From the NCBI GenBank assembly GCA_001972305.1, contig BDDD01002042.1:77548-141547 (forward strand): DNA of 64,000 bases. The letters run 5' to 3'. The notes below the pieces were generated by a model that was given only the letters and a program-made list of their open reading frames with translations, ran no database searches and was not told the DNA's origin. Every line of letters begins with the position of its first letter. Positions within the stretch are counted from its first letter, which is position 1. Below are positions 10,434 through 21,600 of the stretch, in pieces. The translations under genes were made by a program, and so were the position numbers. Source of the stretch: Cephalotus follicularis (Eukaryota; Streptophyta; Magnoliopsida; Oxalidales; Cephalotaceae).

Positions 10434-10447
10434 TCCACCCCTCCTTC
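10434..10447 (-). other. Polypurine tract of element A
   Basis: Minus strand reads GAAGGAGGGGTGGA immediately before the 3' LTR start TGTAACGCCC, the expected place for second-strand priming. The plus strand shows TCCACCCCTCCTTC. Confidence 0.8.
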
Positions 10448-10499
10448 GAGGAATTTCATCCTTGAAATTAAAACAGTACTAAAACAAAAGAGAGTAACG

Positions 10500-10640
10500 C
10501 TCTCTAATGTCCTCCTCGCGTTCCCAAGTCACCTCATCGGGTCGATGGAACTGCCATTGAACCTTCACCATAGGAATGGTTCAGTTCCTCAATACCTGTG
10601 TCTTCCAATCCAGAATTTGTACCGGTAACTCCTCGCAAGA
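10500..10640 (-). pseudogene. Chromodomain-like tail of element A
   Basis: After a stop near 10580 the minus frame continues TIPMVKVQWQF...EVTWEREEDI, the signature of the C-terminal chromodomain of Tekay-type chromoviruses (compare the same region of elements D and B). In the family this domain is thought to steer integration toward particular chromatin. It is separated from integrase by a stop codon. Confidence 0.75.
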
Positions 10641-11790
10641 AAGGTCATCTTGCACAGGAACTGAATCATAATTCAAGACATGTGACGGGTCTCGAATATA
10701 TCTCCTCAGCATAGACACATGGAAGACATCGTGCACATTTGACAGTGCAAGAGGTAAAGCAAGCTGATAAGCTACCTCCCCAACTCTCTCTAAGATCTCG
10801 AAAGGACCAATGTAGCGCAGAGCTAACTTTCCCTTCTTCCCAAATCTTTGCACGCCCTTCCATGGCGAAACCTTTAGAAACACATGATCACCAACGTCGC
10901 AGGTCTGAGGCCTCCTCTTGACGCTGTCTATATAGCTCTTCTGCCTGCTTTGAGCCGCAAGTAATTTCTCCCTGATAAACTTGACTTTCTCAGAAGTCTC
11001 CTCCACCAGATCCGACTCAAGCAACGGTCGCTCCCCAACCTCTTCCCAACAAATGGGTGATCTAACCTTTCTTCCATACAGTGCCTCGTATGGTGCCATA
11101 CCAATACTAGAATGATAGTTGTTATTATAAGAAAACTCTATCAGAGGAATGTGGTCCTCCCAAGCACTAGCAAAGTCAATAATACAAGCTCGAAGCATAT
11201 CCTCCAAGGTCTAGATGGTACGCTCTGACTGGCCATCTGTCTGTGGGTGGAAGGTCGTGCTAAGGTTCAGCTTCATCCCAAAAGCTATCTGAAACCTCTT
11301 CCAAAAGTTGCAAGTGAAGATCGAATCTATGTCACAAACTATACTCACAGGGACACCGTACAACCTCATGATCTCCTTGATGTATAACCGAGCCAACTTG
11401 CTCGCTGAATCCGTGACATGCGTAGGCAAAAAGTGAGCCGATTTGGTAAGCCGATCCACAATGACCCACACCGCATTGTGACGATTATGAGTCAGAGGAA
11501 AACCCAAACAAAATTCATCGTCACATGCTCCCATTTCCACTCTGGAATCGGTAAAGACTGTAACAAACCCGCTGGCTTCTAATGCTCAGCCTTAACTGTC
11601 TGACAAGTATAACACTTTGCAACATAGTCAGCAATCTCCCTCTTCATGCCGGACCACCAATAGTTTCTCTTTAGATCTGTATACATCTTGGTGCTACAAG
11701 GATGTATGCTATACTGGGATTTGTGAGTCCCATAAAGCAACTCACCTTTCAGTGCATCATCGTTGGGGAGACACACTCATCCCCGAAATC
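10581..11790 (-). pseudogene. Integrase of element A, interrupted
   Basis: Minus strand. The HHCC zinc-binding region (H...H...C-x2-C: 'YTCQTVKAEH') lies at 11776-11579. The DDE core follows with '[16 protein letters not shown]' (first Asp), 'SIVCDIDSIF' (second Asp region, altered from the usual DRD) and '[13 protein letters not shown]' (Glu region), then the C-terminal part with 'PICWEEVGE'. Stops near 11578 and 11210 split it into three frames. Integrase would insert the cDNA; here it is inactive. Confidence 0.88.
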
Positions 11791-12480
11791 TCAATATGCC
11801 ATCATCATGTACCCGAAAATCAGACTCTGGTCTCATATTCTCACGAATCTTCAGTAATTCAGGATCACGCAACTGTGCATCCTTTATATGGTCCAGTATT
11901 ACTGGTTGCGCTTGCATGCTAGCCACAAAAACCCCTGGTGCCTGATTAAACGAAGATCGTTGTTGGAAATCCTCTAGCATCTTCCACTGCGATATCATCG
12001 TGTTAGCAATCATAGCCTTACGGCTTAAGGCATCTGCGACCATATTCGCTTTCCCAGGATGGTACTGAATACTGCAATCATAGTCATTAAAGAACTCGAC
12101 CCATCGCCATTGTCTCATGTTCAGTGTATCTTGACAGAAAAGATACCTCAAACTCTTGTGGTCAGTGAAAATCTAAAACTGTGCCCTATATAAATAATGT
12201 CTCAATTTCTGAAGAGAAAAAATAATCACGGCCAACTTAAGATCATGCGTCGGGTAGTTCTCCTCAAATGGCTTTATCTTCCGTGAAGCATAAGCGATCA
12301 CTCTACCTCGTTGCATCAACACACGACCCAATCCCTTACCCGAAGAATCACTATAGATTGCGAAGCCCTCATTACCCTCAGGTAACACCAAAACAGGAGC
12401 GGAAACCAACCGATCCTTTAGATCACAAAAACTGGCTTCACATTCATCATCCCAGATAAACAAAGTCTTCTTCTGAGTAA
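11777..12480 (-). pseudogene. RNase H of element A
   Basis: Minus strand. '[44 protein letters not shown]' (RNase H strand 1 and Glu/Asp region) runs to '[10 protein letters not shown]', then after a stop near 12172 the frame resumes '[44 protein letters not shown]', the standard RH end with catalytic D in ADALSR. One stop interrupts the domain. RNase H removes the RNA strand during reverse transcription. Confidence 0.87.
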
Positions 12481-13110
12481 GCTTTGTCAACGGTGCGGCT
12501 ATCCTCAAGAAGTTCTGAATGAACCTCCGATAATAACCTGCCAAACCAAGAAAACTGCGCACCTCAGTCACATTCCTTGATTGTGGCCAATCACATACCA
12601 CTTCTGTCTTCGATGGATCCACCGCCAAACCCTCTCCAGATACTATGTGACCAAGAAAAATCACATGATCGAGCCAGAACTCACACTTGCCAAACTTGGC
12701 ATACAACCGATGCTCTCTGAGAATTTGCAAAACTAATCTCAGATGATAGGCGTGCTCCACCTCACTCCTTGAGTACACCAGTATGTCATCAATGAACACT
12801 ACCACAAACTGATCCAGGTATGGTCAGAACACATCGGTCATCAGTGACATGAACGCTTGACCCTTGTAATTGATCAAACAAATCTTCAATATGTGGAAAA
12901 GGACAGTTATTCTTGATAGTAGCCTTATTCAACATCCTGTAGTCGATGCAAAGCCTCATCGACCCATCCTTCTTCTTCACAATTAACACTGACGCGCCCC
13001 ACGGAGAAACATTGGGTCGTACAAAACCCTTATCAATCAGGTCTTGTAGCTGTAACTTCAACTCTCTCAACTTCGCAGGAGCCATTCGGTAAGGTGCCTT
13101 AGAGATAGGA
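12480..13110 (-). pseudogene. Reverse transcriptase of element A with internal deletion
   Basis: Minus strand. Entry motif '[23 protein letters not shown]' and '[16 protein letters not shown]' are followed by 'LFDQLQG', and then, out of frame, by 'FMSLMTDVF' and '[17 protein letters not shown]'. The segment between, which normally contains the first catalytic Asp (LDLRSGYHQ motif), is missing, with the junction near 12865-12872. The YxDD-equivalent FIDD box is present. The loss of roughly 70 codons and a frameshift abolish activity. Confidence 0.88.
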
Positions 13111-13703
13111 GCCGTACCTGGTACTAGGTTAATCACAAACTTCATCCTCCTCCTCGGTGGTAAAGACACCAAGTCTGCAGGAAACACATCTGGAAATTCA
13201 TTCACAACCGGAACTTCCTCCAGGCTCTTACCTTTCTCCTTTCTTCTGTCAATCACATGCGCCAGAAACCCTTCACATCCTTTCTCTAGGTACCTCGAGG
13301 CACGAATAAAAGATATAATCGGTGTCGAGAACCCTTTGTTTCCCTTGAACTGTATAGTAGTTCCATCAGGTAAGCAAAAATCCACAGTCTTGTTGTAACA
13401 GTCCATGTATGCACGGTAAGCTGACAACCAGTCCATACCCAAGATGACATCAAAATCATGTATGGGCAATACAATCAAATATGCATCCACTGGAACACCT
13501 GCCATAGAAATCTCACAACCTCTATACACTGAATTTTTACACATGGAACCTCCAGTAGGTGTACTCACATCAAGAACATAGGGCATGCAATCAGGAGACA
13601 CATTTAAACATGATGCAAAACGGGAAGCAATAAAAGAATGCGATGCTCCCAAGTCCATCAACACTCTAGCAGAAAAATCGTAAACATATATAGTACCTCC
13701 CAC
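13110..13703 (-). pseudogene. Aspartic protease region of element A
   Basis: Minus strand. Contains '[17 protein letters not shown]' (retropepsin active-site strand, Asp-Leu-Gly-Ala-Ser) at about residues 15-31 of the 304-residue frame and '[14 protein letters not shown]' (the ILGMDWL signature) downstream, then the linker '[10 protein letters not shown]' into RT. A stop just before 13703 separates it from gag. It would process the polyprotein. Confidence 0.88.
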
Positions 13704-13715
13704 AACAGAAGTAGA

Positions 13716-14941
13716 CTATGGAACCTCTATCTGAGTGAGAATGAAAACTCTACCTTTCACGATACCCTTGTCGGTATCTCTTCGCTGTGACGGTCCAGGT
13801 GTAGAACTGCTACCACCCGCTGGCCCAGTAGGTGCTGTCATCTTACCCCTCGGGCAATCGCTCGCCATGTGGCCAGACTCCCCACATCTCATACACAGCT
13901 CTTTCTTCAACAACCAGTCCTTCTCAATGTGACCCATACAGCCGCAGGCAGAACAAGCTTTCGGCCTCATGTTACTCCCCTTACTAGCAGACTGACTGGA
14001 TCTATTCTTTGGTGACTTTGATGGTGAACCGATGCCCTGCCATTTCGATGATGCTGACCTAGACTGAGTAGAAGTCTATTTACTCTACTGTTCTCAGGCC
14101 CTCTCATCCCAGTCTTCACCCAATACACTCTCTATCAACCTCGCCTTCTAGGTAACTTCCACAAAAGTACCCAGCTCCATAACTTTAATCCGAGACCAAA
14201 GATCTGGTCGCAAGCCTCTCAATAACCTCCGAATCTTCTTTTCTTCATCGACCACCAGATAGGCTGAATGTCTGGCAAGCTCCACAAATCGAGCCTGATA
14301 CTCGGCCACAGTCATGTCACCCTGACGCAGCTCCAAGAGCTCCGTCTCTCTCATTTCCTGCTCTATCCGGGGTACATAAGCCTACAGGAACTCCTCCTGA
14401 AACCCCTCTGAAGTACTAGCAACTCCTGTGGCCTCCCATTTAGCTTTGACCATCTCCCACCAGTGAGTGGCCTCACCCCACAATCGGTACACAACAAATC
14501 TCAGTTTCTGTCTGTCAGTGCATTCCATCACCTCGAAGATCTTCTCTAGATCCTGTAGCCACCTCTTCGCAATAGTGGTATCAAGCTCCCCTATGAATTA
14601 TGTCTCATGAACCTCTCAAGGTTCCTTCCAAACCGATTACCATCATCATGTAAACCTTGAGCATGAGCCATCTGCTGAAGCTGAGCTTGAGCATACAATC
14701 TCCGCACCTCCTCCATGTTCACTGCATTAACAGCCATCTGCTGCTGATTAGAAGCTATCTGCTGCTGGATGTAGTCAGTGATTCGGTCCATCGGATCTCT
14801 CGCACCAGGTGCCACCTCCGGAACATTCATGTTGGCAGCCCCCCGTGGAACATTATTCATTGGATCTCCCCCAAGATTTACCTCCTTGGGAACATCCTCA
14901 TCAAAAACTCTACGCCTTCCACATCTTCTCCGACCGTCCAT
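13716..14941 (-). pseudogene. Gag of element A
   Basis: Minus strand, start at 14941 with an Arg-rich N terminus (MDGRRRCGRRR). 'NVPRG...MDRITDYIQQQIASNQQQ' precedes 'FGRNLERFMRHN', then stops near 14590. Later frames carry the capsid core 'ETELLELRQGDMTVAEYQARFVELARHSAYL' and a zinc-knuckle pair at 13970-13860: the first has Trp in place of the last Cys, the second is an intact C-x2-C-x4-H-x4-C. At least three stops or shifts break the gene. Gag forms the particle and binds RNA. Confidence 0.87.
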
Positions 14942-15066
14942 TTGTTCCTATAATAGAACAACATCAACCATCAGGAACAATCTCAAATCATTAATGAACT
15001 TTCCTTACATGAACACTTATTTAATTGCCAAGGATAGTATCCTAGCTAAGCATATAATGGTGCTAT

Positions 15067-15078
15067 GCTCTAATACCA
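15067..15078 (-). other. Primer-binding site of element A (tRNA-Met type)
   Basis: Minus strand TGGTATTAGAGC, 4 nt from the 5' LTR. It differs by one C-to-T from the TGGTATCAGAGC complementary to initiator tRNA-Met that is intact in element B. Confidence 0.85.
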
Positions 15079-15082
15079 CTGC

Positions 15083-17110
15083 TGTCATACCCCGCTTCAT
15101 TGACAACATAAAGGTCATGGCAATTTAACACAAACATTCAGCTTATGCAAATATGGTAAATTTAAAACTTTAAATACCATTAACATCTTGCGAAAGCATT
15201 TAAATATAAGCTGAAAGTAAAACCGAACCATGCATCCCATACCACATGATTCTAATATTTAACATTATTTAGTCATTGTCAACTGCCCACAAACGGAGCG
15301 TGATTAAAGTTGATCAACATCACTTTATACATCAGTAAAGTAATCTGAAATAAAACATGTTTTAATATATTGTTTAACATTTATTAAAGTAGATAAAACT
15401 CCATCTCCCCTCTGATTCAGCTGTGCACAGTCGATATCCAAGTCACTGCATCAATCTGTAATAGTAGGGGGTTAGCCTTTGTCCTCACTCGGCTAAAGAT
15501 CAATCACAATCAACGAATCAAATCAAATTTAATCGTTAACAAGTAATTTATAAAATACTGGAAATAATACATTTATTTTAAAATGTATTGCATCTTTGAA
15601 ACCATGTTTCAATCCATCGAAAATATACATTTATCAAAATATACATTTTCATATCAAATAATGATTTGTATAAAATCATGTACACATTTCTAAAATGAAT
15701 AAAAACACTTTAGAATCATTCACATTTCAATCATCAATTCATTTCATATCAAAATGCGAAACAAACATATGCTCAAAATGCAAGTCAGTCCCTTAACAGT
15801 CGGCTGCCCCTTCATGACAGTCGGCTGTTTCCTCATGACAGTCAGTTGTTTCCTCTTAACAGTCGGCTGTCCCAGAGTTGGCAGTCGACTGCCTCCCTCA
15901 ACAGTCGGCTGTCTCATGTTTGACAGTCGGTTGCTGGCATAACAGTCGGCTGTCTCCTCAAGAAAGTCGGCTATTTTGTGAACAACGTATCTTTTACATC
16001 GCCACTCAACCCAGCATTGCCATCTCAGCTAATCCGGGTAAAGTGACATGTGGACAGTCTACTGTCATCCCAAATAGTCAGTTGTCATCCCAAATAGTCG
16101 GTGGTGCCATCAACCAGTCGGATGCGTTCTCTTGGCAGTCGGCTAATCATACAGTAGGAGAAAAGCTCTATTAAAATGCATGAACAGTCGACTGGATCCT
16201 TAGCACATTCGGCTATTTCCCTCGAGTAGTCGGCTATTCACACTGAGCAGTCGACTGGTAGCCTTGAACAGTCGACTGTCCTCTTTGGACAGTCGGCTGG
16301 TCCTACGCACAATGCACAAAAACAACAGAAAATACATGCAATCATCAATCCAAATCCAAACACAATAGAGCATTTATCATCATAAACACATTTCATGCTC
16401 ATATCACAATCCATTGCATGCATTTCATTCATAAACGTCCATTATAACGGAACTTAAATAACAATTATGAAATTTTCCCTACCTTTGAACTCTAAGTTAG
16501 GACTTGCAATCCACCTATTTAAGTCCAAATCCGAGGCTTTTGAACTCTTACAACTCATCCAGCAACTCCAACAGGTTTGGTTCTTGCCACTGGTTCGAGC
16601 CTCCAAGTCCTCAGCTTAAAACAAAGCACCTTGGATCAACAACACACTTACTTTCTCCTCTTTATCTCCACTCTTTTATTCTCTCTTTTCCTCTCTACGA
16701 AAATGGTGAAGATTGGAGGAGGAAAAACGTGTTTTTATAGAGAAAACACATATCTCTCTCTTTTGCCGATATAAATCCAAAACACCCATTTTTCTGCCAA
16801 CAGTCTGGCGCGCACGTTGTGCTGCCAAACCTGTCGGCAGTAGACTGCCTCGACTTGGCAGTCGGCTGTCTCTACCGACAGTCTCTCAGCCGGATGCTTC
16901 TCACAGCAGTTGGTTGGTTCCTTCCCTTAGGGTCCAGTCGACTGCCTCCTTCTGGCAATCGGCTGCCCACCCTGCACAACACACACTTTCATATCTTTTC
17001 TTGCAAATTTTCAATGCACAGGAGAGGAAAATCATGATTCTCATTAATTCAAAGCGTAAATTACATTGGAAATACAATATTACACTTTAATGAAAATCCC
17101 AAACGTTACA
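15083..17110 (-). repeat. Element A 5' LTR
   Basis: A 2,028-bp copy beginning TGTAACGTTT at 17110 in element orientation and ending GGTATGACA. It has the same TATA, U3 array (16830-16970), donor CAAAG|GTAGGG at 16492, leader array (15786-16298) and acceptor (CAG ending at 15456) as the 3' LTR. It lacks about 440 bp that the 3' LTR keeps between GACTCGGCTAAA and ATCAATCACAATC. A few array units differ between copies. Confidence 0.92.
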
Positions 17111-17757
17111 GCTTCCTTGAGAAGTTTCCAAGTTTCAAGGTAATGATGTTGTTAGAAGATGAGTTTAGGCGCTATAGCAGGTTGAGATAGAAAGAGTGCC
17201 AGAGTTTTAGTTCAGCAGGTTAGAGGTGAAAGAGAGAGTTCTAGTTTCCTTCTTTTTCTTTCCCTTCTTCCTCTATCAGAAGGATATCGTAGTTTAAGGT
17301 CTTCCGAGCGCAACAATATGAAAAGTTAGACAAGGAGAAAAAAGAGAAGTTCTCGCCAGAGAAAGTAGCAAAGAACTGTGAGTGGGACTTCCTTTCCTTT
17401 ACCGATAATTATGTTCATGTTATTTCTTAGAAATCTTCATTTTCAGTTTTAGCAGAGCAAGTGAGTATAGTCGGGAATCTCTTCCCTAGCATTTTTATGT
17501 AAGCCATTCTTTGTGAGTGGAGAGCTTTAAGTCGAGCAGAGATGCTCAGTTCCTTTTAAGAAATCAGCTATCCTCGGATAAGGTAACAGTACGTGTTCAT
17601 CCCCCTCCTCGGCCTACCATTGTCTATGATGGGAAGTTGAGTGAGTCTGCCCCTAGGTTCCATACCTGAATCTCCTTGGATTGTTGTCTATGACGTTGTA
17701 CAACGGTTGAGCGCAGCAGAGTACAGATGTATATAGCTCCAACTTCCTCGGTCTACT
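17111..17757 (+). mobile_element. Older LTR, continuation after element A
   Basis: Resumes the LTR begun at 7852. It contains a pyrimidine-rich leader (TTTCTTTCCCTTCTTCC), a GTGAGTGGGACTTCC donor-like site near 17388 that recurs as GTGAGTGGGACATTCC near 19388, and a GTTCCATACCTGAATCTCC stretch repeated near 21529. No coding frame. It is then broken by a CACTA element. Confidence 0.55.
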
Positions 17758-18663
17758 CACTACAAAAAAAAGGCTTTTTGAAACGCCCCCTTTTGAAATG
17801 GATAAGGCGGCCATTTCATAAGGGTGGGGCATTTGAAACGGATCATATGTCCGTTTCAAAAGCCATACTATTTGAAACGGTTGTCTAGAACCGTTTCAAA
17901 AAGCCCGTAGTATTTGAAACGGAAGAGATTAACCATTTCAAAAAGCTGGGGTATTTGAAACAGTTGATCTCTTCCGTTTCAAAAGGGGGTATTTATTCCC
18001 ATTTTACAATTCTCTCATCCAAACCACGATAAGCCCATTTCCCCTTTCCTTTCGCAACCTAACATCTCCAGTCTCCAATCTTTGTGTCTCTGTCGCTCTC
18101 GATAGACAGCAACGACAACGGCAACAACCTCTCCTCCTCCTCTCCTCTCACTGTCGACGGCTCCTCTCTTCCTCTCATTGTCTGTCGCTCTCGATCGACA
18201 CCGACGACAACGGCAACAACCTCTCCTCCTCCTCTCCTCTCACTGTCAACGGCTCCTCTCTTCCTCTCATTGTCTGTCGCTCTCGATCGACACCGACGAC
18301 AACAGTAACAACCTCTCCTCCTCCTCTCCTCTCACTCTCAACTGCTCCTCTCTTCTCCCTCTCACTGTCGACTCAACTCACAATAGCGGACAATCGACAG
18401 AGGTAATCTTTGAATCTTTTTTTTGGAACAGTAATCTTTGAATCTTTGAGACAATTGGTATTGTTGTATTGCTATATATTCTGTATGTTTATTTAGCTAT
18501 TTCTGATCTGGATAGGAGTTTCTAAGAAATTCTTAATTTTAAAATTACTTTTTTGAAATTCCATTTTTCCGTTTCAAAACCGTTTCAAAAGACTTTTTGA
18601 AACAGAAAATAGGCCTTTTGAAACGGTTTTTATCCGTTTCAAAAGGCCAGTTTTTTTGTAGTG
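17758..18663. mobile_element. Non-autonomous CACTA transposon
   Basis: A 906-bp element with terminal inverted repeats CACTACAAAAAAA and TTTTTTTGTAGTG. The flanking trinucleotides are ACT and AAT, a 3-bp target duplication with one mismatch. Both ends carry clustered sub-terminal TTTGAAACGG / CCGTTTCAAA repeats in both orientations, where CACTA transposases of the En/Spm type bind. No transposase frame is present, so it depends on a partner elsewhere. The interior has a 92-bp tandem repeat. Confidence 0.92.
18084..18370. repeat. 92-bp tandem repeat inside CACTA element
   Basis: Three units with starts near 18091, 18183 and 18275 (TGTCGCTCTCGAT each time), sharing ACAACGGCAACAACCTCTCC and CTCTCACTGTCGACGG. 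A pyrimidine-rich composition keeps two frames open, but 92 is not a multiple of 3 and no gene is inferred. Confidence 0.88.
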
Positions 18664-18683
18664 AATATTGTCTATCGAGCGAG

Positions 18684-21600
18684 TGTAACGACCCGGGTCC
18701 AATTTCGGTATTGGACTTTGTATGTTTTGGGCCTTATAAATTTTTCTTTTGGACAAGAAGAGTAGGGCCTTGGCTTAGTTTGGGCTTAAAATGGTTTGGA
18801 TGTTGGTTTTGCTGATGCTCTTGCATTTTGACGTGTTGGTGTTGTTGTGTACACGTGGGTATGCCAGGCTGTGTAAGAGAATGTAGTGCTCTGCCTTGTC
18901 AAGCCCCCAACTCCCACGTCGAAGGTAGTTGAGCAGATAGAGAACCGTTGTAGTAGTTGTTAGTGCCAGAAGTAAGCAGTTGAGAGAAGTGTAAGTTCCC
19001 TGTGCTTTCTTCTTTCTCCTTCTTCCTTCTGAAGTTTCCTTTGGCGAAGACGAGTTGCTTGAAGAATGAGATCCTCGCGATCTCAAAGGTGAACTCTTCC
19101 TTTCTTCATCTTCTTTCCTCTGGCTGTTTGGCAATGTGCATGCCAACCTCCCATTTACGGTGAAGGCAGAGATGGTGATGGTGATCGTGGTGCTCCAAGG
19201 TGGAATGTTAAGCATTGTGGATGGTAAGGGCGACTATCCGAGGAAGCGATCATGCATTGAGTTTGCATGCATGTTTTCCTCTATTTTTGTTATAGACTGT
19301 GCTAAGTTTGTGTTCTTTGTTCTTCTAGCTGAGGAGCCGAACGTTGACCCTGAGCTATAGGAAGAGGTGTGGAGGAGCGGATAAGTGGTGAGTGGGACAT
19401 TCCTTTCTTTATTCTTGAAACAGTTGAGAGTTTTAAGCTAAATATGTGTCCTCTGCTTTTATGTTATTCCTTCCATGGTGTCTTTGTTTTGGGAGTCGTT
19501 TCATCCTTTTTTTGACATATTCTTTTCAGTTGATATTGATTTCCGAGCTGGTGAGCTTGAGGTTCTGGGTGATATTTAACCTTGTTTATCCTATTTATAT
19601 ATGTCATAACTTTTACTTGATACCATGTGTTGTTGAGTATGGATACAGGTAACTGGGGACCATGGTGACTGATGGTATGTTTCTATGGGATTCCCGACGA
19701 GAGATGGTCTGTGCAGTGATTCACTGACCTTCCAGTCGAAGTTCTCATACAAGATTGCCAACGAGTGTGGTGCCTGTGGTGATTCACTGCCCCCTCAGTT
19801 GATGTTCATGATCTGCTTGCCTCCCAGGGGCTGGGTTCGACAATGATCAGTCAGCACCTCTGGTGGAAGGCCAAGACTTGTGGCTCTCTGTATCGATACA
19901 TGGCAGGTGGTGCACTCCCTACAAGCCTATGATCTTCTTCTCCAGTCAGGGACTGTTGAGATATTGATGCCATGAAACTCGACTCCAGCAAATGTATGGA
20001 TTATGACCAAGGTGAAAGGCCGAGGTGGGTTTTGGTAATGTGACAGGTACCAGTAGTCCTCTGATCAATTTGGTCCTTGGAGTCTAGATCCTTTATTTGG
20101 GTCCTCGGGATATTTGGTCTGGACAGTTGCTTTATTTTCTTTCTCTCCTTATTATTCTCAACATTATTGATTTTATTATCTTTTGCTTAGTTATATACTC
20201 CAATAGTCTTTTGATTCTTGTTGAGTATGCTCTGGTGATAAGTCATGCTGGATTTGTAAGCCTAGTCGGGGCATAGCCGTTGTTGTTCAGGGCTTTGTTC
20301 TCCCCTGGAACTGAGGAATGCTTTCTTTCCCCTCTCACTAGTCTTTGGACTAATCCCCTCCCAGATTGTTGTTTTTGCAGTTGAGGAAGCAGGTGAAGTC
20401 TTCCCAGCGTCAGACCACGCTAAGGACTTGTTGCGAGGTAGACCGAGGAGTCAGCTCTTCCCCTGGCCTTCTCGGCTAGTTTCCTTCATGCATATGGGAC
20501 ATACTTTTGGGTTATGTTTTTGGGTTGTAACCTCTGTAAAACAATCTTGTATATGAACCTTTGGAGAATATTGGTGTATAAGGCTTATCTTTTATGATAT
20601 GGTGATTTGTTTATCTTTACCCTGTTGATGCTTGTTGTTTTAGATTGTTTAGACCCTTTTTACCGAGCAACAGAGGTGAGATATGGGTATACGTTGTGTT
20701 GGAGGTGTTGGTTGGGCTCTGTTGGCCTTAGATTTGACCTAAGTGCACGACAGGTTTCCTCAGTTGGAAGTCAGACCATCACGGTCATTGCCGAGCATGT
20801 CCCTGGTCCTAGGAAATAGAAGCCAAACCACTAGGTTAGTTGGCAGTCCTCTGGTGTGGGGAATGCTGGGAACCTTGTTGTGGGTTATCCTCGGACTTGT
20901 GTTGGTTTGTATCCCTGGACCTTGGGGTGTCCTCGGATTTTTGGTGGTAGTCCTCGAACTTGGGGAGTCCTCGGACTTGGTGTGTCCTCAGGCACTTTTG
21001 GTGTGTCCTCGGACTTGAGTGAGTCCTCAGACTGATGGCGTGATCTTGGATCTTGGTGCGTCCTATGGCGTTGGTGTGTCCTAGTTCATTCTGGTGTCCT
21101 CAGGCATTTGGTTCATCAGGCATCCGAAGATGGCTAGTTCGTGTTGAGGCCCAAGTGCTTGGAGTTTGTTGCAGAGGTGAAAAGTTGTAGCGTTTGGCTC
21201 CTCGGGCTTTTGGTAAACCTTGGTGTTTAGCTGAGCACGTAAGAGGCGCATGTGGGGCTCCTCGGACAAAAGTGAAACGATGAGTTTTGGTCTCTCAGTA
21301 GTTTCTTTAGAGTCCTAAGCCCTTTCTTTGGGCACTGCATTGTATCGCAAGGTCCTCTACCCTGGCGTTTCTAGTCGGGCTTTAGTGTTTTAGATGCCTG
21401 GAGACGTTTGCTCAACGCTTTTGTTGGATGGTTTGGTTTGGAGGGTTGTTGGAAGATATGCCATCCCCGGCAGAGCTCGTGCCCCCGGTGTTTTGGGAAC
21501 GAGTCCTGTTAGCTAGACTGTACCAGTGTTCCATACCTGGATCTCCTTTACACTGTTGTCTATGACAGAGTATAGGGTTTGAGCAAAGTAGAGCTAAGTT

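Larger units (their letters stand above)
7976..17110 (-). mobile_element. Element A: complete Ty3/gypsy chromovirus, degenerate
   Basis: A 9.1 kb element on the minus strand: 5' LTR 15083-17110, PBS 15067-15078, gag-pro-RT-RH-IN-chromodomain 14941-10500, polypurine tract beside 10434, 3' LTR 7976-10433. LTR ends read TGTAACGCCC...GGGTGTGACA in element orientation. Domain order and a C-terminal chromodomain-like tail place it among plant chromoviruses, most like the Tekay/Del group. All reading frames carry stops and the RT has lost part of its catalytic region, so it is not autonomous. Confidence 0.95.

Noticed and set aside
18084..18441. Ser/Thr-rich frames inside the CACTA element
   Set aside because: They come from a 92-bp tandem pyrimidine-rich repeat; the repeat length shifts the frame at each unit.
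18775..19215. 146-codon minus-strand frame
   Set aside because: No recognisable domain; it overlaps LTR leader-like sequence with purine-rich runs and splice-like sites on the other strand.
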